DNA of 6,354 nucleotides, taken from contig JAUVMD010000080.1 in assembly GCA_030600405.1 (NCBI GenBank), forward strand, positions 1-6,354. Direction: 5' to 3'. Numbering within the stretch: the stretch's first letter is position 1; the number at the start of each line of letters is the position of its first letter. Below are positions 1-4,752 of this stretch, in pieces. This stretch comes from Nitrospirota bacterium (GTDB lineage Bacteria > Nitrospinota > Nitrospinia > Nitrospinales > Nitrospinaceae). Below the pieces are notes generated by a model. The model saw only the letters and a list, made by a program, of their open reading frames with translations. It made no database searches and was not told the DNA's origin. A program made the position numbers and the translations under genes.

Positions 1-5
1 AATCT

Positions 6-29
6 CCCTTCAACAGGCTCAGGGTGACA
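6..29. repeat. Dispersed-repeat-like sequence next to the first gene's stop
   Basis: The sequence CCCTTCAACAGGCTCAGGG followed by TGACA closely resembles a short intergenic sequence (usually with TTCGACAGGCTCAGG) that I recall seeing many times in unrelated environmental bacterial genomes. It starts with CCCT and ends its core with AGGG, so the ends can pair. It lies 9 bases beyond the stop codon of the minus-strand reductase, the usual position for such elements. Only one copy is visible here, so repeat status rests on recollection and not on this window. Confidence 0.4.
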
Positions 30-38
30 AGGCGGAGT

Positions 39-758
39 TTATTGTTGGCTGTAACGCCCTTTACTATCTCCGCCGTCGACGAACAGGATTTCGCCGTTGA
101 CGAAGGGGCTGGCGATTAAGTAATCGAGGGCGCGTGTGAGGTCGGCCACATCCCCATGCGTTTGGGTCGGCACATTCTTTTTATTTTTATCGAGATACTC
201 TTGTCCATGCCCGGCAGGCGGCAGTATCAATCCCGGAGCGATGGCGTTGACGCGCACGGTTGCGCCCCACTCCACCGCCGCCAGCTTCGTGACATGCTCC
301 AGCGCCACCTTGCTCACCGAATACGCGGCGAAAGTCGGAATGTTCTTGGTGATGCGCTCGTCGAGGATGTTGACGATCATCCCCTGCCCCACTTGTTTCT
401 TGTACTCCCGCATGAGGAGATAGGGCGACATGAGGTTGAGCGCCATCGTGTCAACGAGGGTTTGGGTTGAGGTGCGCTCGACGTTTTCCTGGATGAAGTT
501 GGCGGCGCAGTTGATCAGCAGTGCGACGTCGGTAAAATCGGCCAGCACCTGTCCGATCAGTCCCTCGGCAAAGACCGTATTCGAGAGGTCGCCAGGATAG
601 GTCTTGCACGTCACCCCCGCTTTTTGCGCGTGGGCAACCACTTCCGCCGGATCGGAGTTGTTATAGCTCAGAGCAAGATTCCATCCTCGGTCCGCCAAAT
701 GGCAGGCCAGAGCCTTGCCGAGGCGCACCGCACCGCCTGTGATGATCGCTGTGGGCAT
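39..758 (-). CDS. Pteridine reductase-like short-chain dehydrogenase (FolM/PTR1 type)
   Basis: This 239-residue NADP(H)-type oxidoreductase has a complete Rossmann fold. TGGAVRLG (residues 7-14) is the glycine-rich nucleotide loop, with the Arg typical of pteridine reductases. D57-L58 contacts adenine, NCAAN (83-87) is the NNAG equivalent, YSVSK (146-150) holds the catalytic Tyr and Lys, NAIAPG spans 171-176, and the end is ILFVDGG. The usual catalytic Ser is replaced by Asp133, exactly 13 residues before Tyr146, as in PTR1 and E. coli FolM. Reduction of dihydropterins (dihydromonapterin or dihydrofolate) in the cytoplasm is therefore likely. The length is normal for the family. The start is supported by GGAG at 765-768, six bases upstream. 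A TATGAT at 791-796 on the same strand could be a -10, but I see no well-spaced -35. It is divergent from moaB. A generic SDR acting on another substrate cannot be excluded. Confidence 0.85.
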   Translation of the reverse strand: MPTAIITGGAVRLGKALACHLADRGWNLALSYNNSDPAEVVAHAQKAGVTCKTYPGDLSNTVFAEGLIGQVLADFTDVALLINCAANFIQENVERTSTQTLVDTMALNLMSPYLLMREYKKQVGQGMIVNILDERITKNIPTFAAYSVSKVALEHVTKLAAVEWGATVRVNAIAPGLILPPAGHGQEYLDKNKKNVPTQTHGDVADLTRALDYLIASPFVNGEILFVDGGDSKGRYSQQ

Positions 759-871
759 GGGTTTCTCCGTTCTAGTGAAATTTTGGTTATATCATAATTG
801 CCCTTGCCAAAAACAGAGAAGGCAAAATCCTGGACAGGATAACGGGATAAAAATAAATTAAAGGAAGGGAT

Positions 872-961
872 TTATCATTACCCCTCCTCAATCCTCCCCT
901 TGGTAAGGAGGGGCCGGGCAAGGCCCGGGCGGCGAACCGCCGCTGGTAAAATTAAAACCTT
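872..961. repeat. Composite hairpin element, copy A
   Basis: The unit begins with TTATCATT and ends with AAAACCTT, as does copy B. Inside are three parts. CCCCTCCT (881-888) can pair with AGGAGGGG (906-913). Next is a perfect hairpin CCGGGC-AAG-GCCCGG (914-928). Directly abutting it is GCGGCG-AAC-CGCCGC (929-943), also perfect. The 3' portion 929-961 matches 1051-1083 of copy B at 29 of 33 positions. No terminal inverted repeats or target duplication are visible, so it is not an obvious MITE. I cannot name the family. Confidence 0.75.
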
Positions 962-977
962 GGCGGGCGAAATTAAC

Positions 978-1083
978 TTATCATTCTCGCCATAACGCCA
1001 TTGCGGAATTTCCTCCGGGCGTTGCCCGGTTGGGTCCAGCGTCACGCTGGGCGGCGAATCGCCGCAGATAAATTTAAAACCTT
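978..1083. repeat. Composite hairpin element, copy B
   Basis: This second copy has the same TTATCATT start and AAAACCTT end. Perfect six-base-stem, three-base-loop hairpins lie at 1015-1029 (CCGGGC-GTT-GCCCGG), 1036-1050 (CCAGCG-TCA-CGCTGG) and 1051-1065 (GCGGCG-AAT-CGCCGC). Relative to copy A it has an additional TTGGGT spacer and the extra 1036-1050 hairpin, and its loops differ while the stems are intact. On its left side TGGCG-GGCGA (961-965, 966-970) can pair with TCGCC (987-991) and CGCCA (996-1000). It lies 16 bases after copy A in the same orientation. Confidence 0.75.
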
Positions 1084-1130
1084 AAAATTGCGCCAGTGGT
1101 CGTCGATTGCCGTCAACGGTGAGCCAGTAC

Positions 1131-1150
1131 CCTCCCCCGGTAGGGGGCGG
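1131..1150. repeat. C/G hairpin just upstream of the moaB promoter
   Basis: CCCCC (1134-1138), loop GGTA, GGGGG (1143-1147) form a perfect five-pair stem. CC and GG pair outside one mismatch, making eight pairs. The arrangement CCTCCCC..GGTA..GG resembles the 5' hairpin of copy A (893-913). It may be a further degenerate piece of the same repeat family, or an independent structure flanking the promoter. Confidence 0.5.
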
Positions 1151-1151
1151 C

Positions 1152-1180
1152 TTTACATGGTCGGGTGGGGTTGATATGAT
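1152..1180 (+). promoter_or_regulatory. Sigma-70-type promoter of moaB
   Basis: TTTACA (1152-1157) and TATGAT (1175-1180) each match the -35 and -10 consensus at five of six positions, and they are separated by exactly 17 bases. Transcription would begin near 1187, giving a leader of roughly 24 bases that still contains the GGAG ribosome binding site at 1199-1202. The hairpin elements would then lie upstream of the transcript and act, if at all, as DNA. Confidence 0.6.
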
Positions 1181-1210
1181 GCGGACGAACCTTTTCATGG
1201 AGTGAATTGA

Positions 1211-1729
1211 ATGGACGCAAAGGCAGGCAAAAGCGTGAATATCGCCATCATGACGGTATCGGACACACGCACGGAAGAAGACGATAAATCCGGGAAAACC
1301 CTGGTGGACCGCGCTAAGGCCGCAGGGCACAACGTGGTCGACAAACAAATCGTGAAAGACGAGGTTCCCATTATTCAGTCGACTCTAAAAAAATGGATCG
1401 CCGACTCCAGGGTCGACGTCGTCATCGCCACCGGCGGTACCGGGGTAACGGGACGGGATGTGACGCCGGAAGCTTTTGAGGCCCTATACGAGAAATCGAT
1501 TCCCGGTTTCGGTGAATTGTTCCGCTGGCTGAGTTATCAGAACATCAAGACGTCGACCATCCAGTCGCGCGCCACCGGCGGTGTGGCCAACGGCACCTTT
1601 CTGTTCGCCCTGCCCGGCTCTACCGGCGCGTGCAAGGACGCGTGGGACGGGATTCTCGTGCATCAGCTCAACAGCAACAACCCGCCGTGCAACCTGGTGG
1701 AGCTGATGCCGCGCCTGCTCGAAAAATAA
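1211..1729 (+). CDS. moaB: Molybdenum cofactor biosynthesis protein MoaB
   Basis: This 172-residue protein belongs to the MoaB/MogA family, which adenylylates molybdopterin before molybdate insertion in Moco synthesis (cytoplasm). The molybdopterin-binding fold shows TVSDTR (15-20), [11 protein letters not shown] (73-83), [11 protein letters not shown] (96-106) and LPGS (134-137), all characteristic. The length fits MoaB, about 170 residues, with no fusion to MoeA or MoaC. In E. coli MogA does this step and MoaB appears dispensable, while in many other organisms MoaB is the active form, so the exact role is inferred. The ATG is preceded by GGAG with an eight-base spacer, behind a good promoter. 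The gene lies 51 bases before the pseudouridine synthase gene, probably in one transcript. It is divergent from the pteridine reductase-like gene. Confidence 0.93.
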   Translation: MDAKAGKSVNIAIMTVSDTRTEEDDKSGKTLVDRAKAAGHNVVDKQIVKDEVPIIQSTLKKWIADSRVDVVIATGGTGVTGRDVTPEAFEALYEKSIPGFGELFRWLSYQNIKTSTIQSRATGGVANGTFLFALPGSTGACKDAWDGILVHQLNSNNPPCNLVELMPRLLEK

Positions 1730-1742
1730 TCGGCAAGGCCGA
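1730..1742 (+). other. Small hairpin right after the moaB stop
   Basis: TCGGC-AAG-GCCGA begins at the base after the moaB TAA and forms a five-pair stem with a three-base loop. It shares the GGCAAGGCC core with hairpin 914-928. There is no T tract, so it is not an intrinsic terminator. It might stabilise the moaB 3' end or separate moaB from rluD expression. Confidence 0.35.
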
Positions 1743-1780
1743 CGCACATAAGCCAAGCGACAGCCACAGGTTCTTTAACC

Positions 1781-2710
1781 ATGCAACAATTTGAATACGA
1801 CATCGATCCCGCCTGCGGTAAGAAACGCCTGGACATTTTCCTGACCGAGGTCCAGGCCGACATCACCCGATCTTACATCAAGAAACTTATCGAAGCGGAG
1901 CGGGTGACCGTCAACGGCGCACCCGCGAAAGCCCATTATAAGTTGAAGGAGGGCGACCGTGTGGAAGTCGAGGTGCCCGACCCGGAACCGTTGGAGGTCA
2001 AGCCGGAGCCGATCCCCTTAAATATTGTGTATGAGGATGCGAGCCTGATCGTCATCGACAAACCGCCCGGTATGGTAGTGCATCCGGCCCCCGGCCATTC
2101 CGGCGGCACACTGGTCAACGCGTTACTGCATCACTGCAATGACTTGGCAGGCATAGGCGGGATCGAACGGCCGGGTATTGTGCACCGGCTCGACAAGGAC
2201 ACCTCCGGCTTGATCGCCGCCGCCAAAACCGAGGCCTGCATGCAATCGCTGACCCGCCAATTCAAGGAGCGGGATATCCACAAAGTGTATTTGGCGCTGT
2301 CCAAGGGGACCTTCGAGCCGAAAACCGGGGTGATCGACGCACTTATCGGTCGGCACAAAACCTACCGCAAGAAAATGTCCACTCGCGCCCCGGCAGGAAG
2401 GGAAGCGCAGACGCGATATGAAGTGATCCGCCAATTGGACGGCTACGCCTATCTTCGGTTGTTCCCAAAAACAGGTCGGACCCATCAACTCCGGGTGCAT
2501 CTGGCGTCCATTGGCCATCCCATTCTGGGGGATCGTCTGTATGGAGGAACGCGGGGACCGGGCCTTCCTCAAATAGATAGGCAGGCTCTGCACGCCCATC
2601 GGTTGGAGTTGATTCACCCGGTCACAGGGAATCTTTTACAACTGGAAAGCCCACTGCCTTCTGATATGGAGGCCCTGCTCCCGGATTCACCCGACCCAAA
2701 AAACCATTGA
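1781..2710 (+). CDS. rluD: RluA/RluD-family 23S rRNA pseudouridine synthase
   Basis: This 309-residue enzyme isomerises uridine to pseudouridine in large-subunit rRNA. An N-terminal S4 RNA-binding domain (about residues 14-75, RLDIFLTEV..ITRSYIKKLIEAERVTVNG) is followed by the PseudoU_synth_2 domain. The catalytic motif HRLDKDTSG is at 135-143, with Asp138 the nucleophile. VYLAL (169-173) and GRTHQLRVHLASIGHPILGD (232-251) are also diagnostic. S4 plus this motif and the length fit RluD (helix 69 of 23S rRNA) best, but the paralogue RluC has a similar layout, so the target site is inferred. The ribosome binding site is weak (AGG at 1768-1770, ten bases away). The gap of 51 bases after moaB, without a clear promoter, suggests co-transcription. 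Confidence 0.9.
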   Translation: MQQFEYDIDPACGKKRLDIFLTEVQADITRSYIKKLIEAERVTVNGAPAKAHYKLKEGDRVEVEVPDPEPLEVKPEPIPLNIVYEDASLIVIDKPPGMVVHPAPGHSGGTLVNALLHHCNDLAGIGGIERPGIVHRLDKDTSGLIAAAKTEACMQSLTRQFKERDIHKVYLALSKGTFEPKTGVIDALIGRHKTYRKKMSTRAPAGREAQTRYEVIRQLDGYAYLRLFPKTGRTHQLRVHLASIGHPILGDRLYGGTRGPGLPQIDRQALHAHRLELIHPVTGNLLQLESPLPSDMEALLPDSPDPKNH

Positions 2711-2731
2711 AAATCGCCAAATTAAAGTGGA

Positions 2732-2780
2732 CTGGGTATGAAGAGGGTGGAATTGGCTCGGGGAGAATACCCAGAATTTT
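2732..2780 (+). terminator. Possible terminator-like dyad after rluD
   Basis: CTGGGTAT (2732-2739) and ATACCCAG (2767-2774) form a perfect eight-pair stem around a 27-base loop, followed by AATTTT. The loop is long and the T run short, so this is a weak candidate for an intrinsic terminator. It sits 22 bases after the rluD stop. Confidence 0.3.
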
Positions 2781-2789
2781 CCCCAACTC

Positions 2790-2799
2790 CTGTGGAAAA
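2790..2799 (-). promoter_or_regulatory. DnaA-box-like 9-mer
   Basis: Read on the minus strand this is TTTTCCACAG. Its first nine bases match the relaxed DnaA box TTWTNCACA exactly, and all ten are shared with the site at 2964-2973. Confidence 0.4.
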
Positions 2800-2875
2800 A
2801 ATGTGAGAAAAATCATTATGAAGAGAGCCCAGCAATATACTCTTTTTGGACTGAATTAGATGCATAACCCAAGAA

Positions 2876-2907
2876 TATTGTTTAATTACAATAAATACAA
2901 GTATTTA
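2876..2907. repeat. Two abutting A+T-rich inverted repeats
   Basis: TATTGT (2876-2881) pairs with ACAATA (2888-2893) around TTAATT. Overlapping by two bases, TAAATAC (2892-2898) pairs with GTATTTA (2901-2907) around AA. These could be operator half-sites or easily melted DNA. Neither contains a known operator that I recognise. Confidence 0.45.
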
Positions 2908-2953
2908 CAAATGCCCCTCTTTTCTTAAAATAAAAATTTGCCAAACGCTTCAA

Positions 2954-2975
2954 TTTTTCAAAGTTTTCCACAGTT
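2954..2975 (+). repeat. Extended DnaA-box-like inverted repeat, left arm
   Basis: TTTTTCAAAGTT, then TT, then CCACAGTT. It contains TTTTCCACA (2964-2972), an exact TTWTNCACA match. Its reverse complement recurs at 3370-3391 with only two mismatches, both inside the 9-mer (TT versus AC). Confidence 0.6.
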
Positions 2976-3033
2976 ACACTGGCATTTTTTTTGATCGTAA
3001 TATCTTTGCGGAAAAAAAGGTTAAAATGTGTAA

Positions 3034-3043
3034 CAAAATTTTG
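3034..3043. repeat. CAAAATTTTG palindrome, first copy
   Basis: This perfect ten-base palindrome recurs identically at 3145-3154, where it extends to twelve bases (3144-3155). A shortened form, CAAATTTTG, lies at 3355-3363. Confidence 0.4.
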
Positions 3044-3138
3044 GCGATTAACTATTATCACTTTGTTAGCAGTTTTATTGAATTTCAATCGATCTTAGAA
3101 ATGTAACCTCTGCGTGCATAGTGTTTAAAGGCCAAACT

Positions 3139-3170
3139 AGGGATCAAAATTTTGACACCTTGGAATCCCT
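3139..3170. repeat. Nested dyad around the second CAAAATTTTG
   Basis: AGGGAT (3139-3144) pairs with ATCCCT (3165-3170). Inside, TCAAAATTTTGA (3144-3155) is a perfect twelve-base palindrome overlapping the left arm by one base. It may be a protein-binding site or an RNA hairpin. Confidence 0.35.
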
Positions 3171-3190
3171 CACTGGTAAAGGTATGTTGC

Positions 3191-3287
3191 TCAAGCAAAA
3201 ATCAAAATGCTTGAACCCCTATAAAGCAGGGAAGACCTGGAACTTGTTATCGATTTCACACTTGAATTTCAGGTAATCAGACTGAAA
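3191..3287 (+). other. Consecutive hairpins, possible small RNA or leader
   Basis: TCAAGCA (3191-3197) pairs with TGCTTGA (3208-3214) around an A-rich ten-base loop. TTTCAG (3267-3272) pairs with CTGAAA (3282-3287), followed directly by GCC-TCGC-GGC (3288-3297). This is the most G+C-containing part of the gap. No known RNA family was recognised and no T tract follows, so an expressed RNA is only a possibility. Confidence 0.25.
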
Positions 3288-3348
3288 GCCTCGCGGCAGG
3301 GCCTGATAAGTGGCGATCTGAAGAAGCCTTTGAAAAATAATTCATTAC

Positions 3349-3370
3349 TTTTCACAAATTTTGTGCAAAA
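3349..3370. repeat. Near-perfect 22-base palindrome with DnaA-box-like arms
   Basis: TTTTCACAAA is mirrored by TTTGTG-C-AAAA around a central T at 3359, with a single bulged C (3366). The core CACAAA-T-TTTGTG (3353-3365) is perfect. The right arm read on the minus strand is TTTTGCACA, an exact TTWTNCACA match. The left arm CTTTTCACA (3348-3356) differs from that consensus at one position. Confidence 0.5.
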
Positions 3371-3391
3371 ACTGTGGGTAACTTTGAAAAA
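3370..3391 (-). repeat. Extended DnaA-box-like inverted repeat, right arm
   Basis: On the minus strand this reads TTTTTCAAAGTT, then AC, then CCACAGTT, matching 2954-2975 at 20 of 22 positions in opposite orientation. The 9-mer TTACCCACA is one base from the classical TTATCCACA. It directly adjoins the palindrome at 3349-3370. Confidence 0.6.
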
Positions 3392-3427
3392 AGTTCTTCA
3401 AATGCCTACAAAATAAAGTCGCCGCGT

Positions 3428-3473
3428 CCAATGATTAGATATTATGCATATCTATAAGGTATTGTTAAATTGG
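3428..3473. repeat. Dyad upstream of rodA
   Basis: CCAAT (3428-3432) and ATTGG (3469-3473) enclose TAGATAT (3436-3442) paired with ATATCTA (3448-3454). TATGCATA (3443-3450) at the centre is itself a perfect palindrome. The site lies 55-100 bases before rodA, a plausible place for a regulator to bind. Confidence 0.35.
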
Positions 3474-3513
3474 AGCAAACCGTATTGAGGAGTTGGCCGG
3501 GAACCTGTGGTAC

Positions 3514-3519
3514 TATAAC
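3514..3519 (+). promoter_or_regulatory. -10-like hexamer immediately before rodA
   Basis: TATAAC matches the TATAAT -10 consensus at five of six positions and ends eight bases before the rodA ATG. TTGGCC (3493-3498) could serve as a poor -35 with a short 15-base spacer. If used, transcription would start within a few bases of the ATG, producing an essentially leaderless mRNA. Confidence 0.35.
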
Positions 3520-3527
3520 TTGCTGAT

Positions 3528-4628
3528 ATGTTGGATCGAAGACTGTTTACCCATTTCAATTGGTGGTATTTCCTCCTGATCCTGTCTTTAGCGGTGATCG
3601 GCGTCGTCACCATTTATAGCGCCAACCACGCCCGACCGGAGGAATTTTACCGGACTCTCTATATCAAGCAGATCTATTGGATCCTGGGCGGGTTGGGGGC
3701 GATGCTTTTCGCCATTTTTATGGATTACCGGGTTCTCAGCCGCTATGCCTATCCCATTTTTTTCCTTACGGCCTTATCCTTGATTTACGTCCTGATTTTC
3801 GGAACCGTCAGTTCCGGTGCCCGGCGGTGGATTCAACTGGGCCCCTGGTCCCTGCAAGTCTCCGAATTTGCCAAGATCGCTCTCATTCTGGTATTGGCCA
3901 AGTATTTTGAACCCGGTAAAACGGGTAGGCAGTATGACCTGCGAGATCTCTTAATACCTGCCCTAATGACCGGTCTTCTTGGCGGGTTGATTTACTTGCA
4001 ACCGGACCTGGGTACCGCATTGATCGTTATATTTATTTTTTTTGTTTTTGTGATATCAATCGAGCTGAATCCAAAAACTCTTTGGAGATTGATTGGGACT
4101 ACAGTCATTCTAGCCCCCTTCGGTTGGTTTTTGCTCAAGGGCTATCAGAAAACCCGGATACTGACCCTGTTCAATCCCGAACTGGACCCCCTGAAAACGG
4201 GTTACCACACCATTCAATCCAAAATTGCCGTTGGCTCCGGCGGGTTCTGGGGCAAGGGTCTTATGGCGGGAACCCAAAGCCGGCTTAATTTTCTGCCCGA
4301 AAAACATACTGATTTTATTTTTTCGGTGTTCGCAGAGGAACTGGGGTTTATCGGTGTGATCGTTTTATTATCCTTGTACCTGATTCTGATTTTAAAGGGA
4401 TTGAATATCTCTTTCCGGGCGGCGGACCGGTTTGGCCTTTTTGTATCTTTGGGCATCGTGGCCTCCATGAGCTTTTATATTATTTTCAATATTGGAATGA
4501 CCATTGGAATTTTTCCCGTGACGGGGCTTCCACTGCCCCTCCTCAGTTATGGAGGGTCATCTCTGATCACCAATTTTTTCGCACTGGGATTGCTTATGAA
4601 CATTGAGATACGGCGTACCATTCACTAA
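3528..4628 (+). CDS. rodA: Peptidoglycan glycosyltransferase RodA (SEDS family)
   Basis: This 366-residue inner-membrane enzyme polymerises lipid II into glycan strands for lateral wall growth, working with a class B PBP (PBP2) and MreBCD. About ten hydrophobic segments are visible, from residues 13-32 to about 340-358. Family motifs are GARRWIQLGPWSLQVSEFAK (97-116), QPDLGTA (158-164), GTQSRLNFLPEKHTDFIF (248-265) with the essential Asp at 262, EELGFIG (270-276) and PLPLLSYGGSS (335-345). The RLNFLPEKHTDF wording separates RodA from FtsW. The length is typical. An in-frame TAA at 3516-3518 fixes the start at ATG 3528 (or TTG 3531), yet no Shine-Dalgarno is present in the preceding 20 bases. 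It is not preceded by mreBCD or mrdA but by the 817-base non-coding gap. Confidence 0.95.
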   Translation: MLDRRLFTHFNWWYFLLILSLAVIGVVTIYSANHARPEEFYRTLYIKQIYWILGGLGAMLFAIFMDYRVLSRYAYPIFFLTALSLIYVLIFGTVSSGARRWIQLGPWSLQVSEFAKIALILVLAKYFEPGKTGRQYDLRDLLIPALMTGLLGGLIYLQPDLGTALIVIFIFFVFVISIELNPKTLWRLIGTTVILAPFGWFLLKGYQKTRILTLFNPELDPLKTGYHTIQSKIAVGSGGFWGKGLMAGTQSRLNFLPEKHTDFIFSVFAEELGFIGVIVLLSLYLILILKGLNISFRAADRFGLFVSLGIVASMSFYIIFNIGMTIGIFPVTGLPLPLLSYGGSSLITNFFALGLLMNIEIRRTIH

Positions 4629-4669
4629 TCCCTAAAAGGTAGTTCCTATTACAGGCCCGTTTCCCATTT

Positions 4670-4701
4670 TTGACCCAGAAAATCCCTGGCCGTGCTATAA
4701 T
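4670..4701 (+). promoter_or_regulatory. Extended -10 promoter of rng
   Basis: TGCTATAAT (4693-4701) is a perfect extended -10. TTGACC (4670-4675) matches the -35 at five of six positions, but with a long 20-base spacer, which an extended -10 can tolerate. Transcription would begin near 4708 with a leader of about 45 bases. rng can therefore be transcribed independently of rodA, after which I found no strong terminator in the 124-base gap. Confidence 0.6.
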
Positions 4702-4752
4702 CACCCCATCCATTTGAGCAGAACAATCTAATTTTCAGCCTCTTAAGAACCT

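Larger units (their letters stand above)
759..1210. other. Divergent intergenic region with hairpin elements and moaB promoter
   Basis: This 452-base gap separates the minus-strand reductase from moaB. It contains no plausible gene: the minus-strand reading frame at 1082-1348 runs against moaB and shows no family resemblance. The first 110 bases are A+T-rich upstream sequence of the reductase. From 872 to 1083 lie two copies of a composite hairpin element, followed by another C/G-rich hairpin at 1131-1150 and the moaB promoter at 1152-1180. Confidence 0.8.
2711..3527. other. 817-base A+T-rich non-coding region, origin- or regulator-like
   Basis: Composition drops sharply compared with the flanking moaB/rluD coding sequence, especially at 2870-3090 and 3330-3475. 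No convincing gene was found on either strand. What it holds: a weak terminator-like dyad after rluD; DnaA-box-like 9-mers at 2791-2799, 2964-2972, 3362-3370 and 3373-3381; an extended inverted repeat pair (2954-2975 and 3370-3391); A+T palindromes at 2876-2907, 3034-3043, 3144-3155 and 3436-3454; hairpins at 3191-3214 and 3267-3287; and a -10-like hexamer at 3514-3519 before rodA. I saw no tRNA, RNase P, tmRNA or SRP RNA signature. It could be a replication origin, a regulatory region for rodA, or the site of an unrecognised small RNA. Confidence 0.6.

Noticed and set aside
1100..1210. Molybdenum cofactor riboswitch upstream of moaB
   Set aside because: The predicted leader is only about 24 bases, and I could not recognise the conserved Moco riboswitch core.
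1082..1348. Minus-strand frame opposite the moaB start and promoter
   Set aside because: It overlaps moaB in antisense, has no family resemblance, and covers the moaB promoter.
2622..2816. Minus-strand frame across the rluD end
   Set aside because: It is largely antisense to the rluD coding sequence and has no recognisable motif.
2971..2992. CAGT-TAC-ACTG followed by eight T residues, terminator-like
   Set aside because: The stem is only four pairs and is separated from the T tract by GCA. It lies about 260 bases past rluD with no transcript to end.
2882..3088. A 68-residue minus-strand reading frame in the A+T-rich gap
   Set aside because: It starts at TTG, has no ribosome binding site within a sensible distance, has Lys/Asn/Phe-rich content typical of translated A+T-rich DNA, and overlaps the DnaA-like box and palindromes.
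3184..3276. A 30-codon plus-strand frame beginning ATG TTG CTC
   Set aside because: AAAGG lies directly against the ATG with no usable spacing. It has no membrane or leader-peptide character, and the hairpins explain the region as well.
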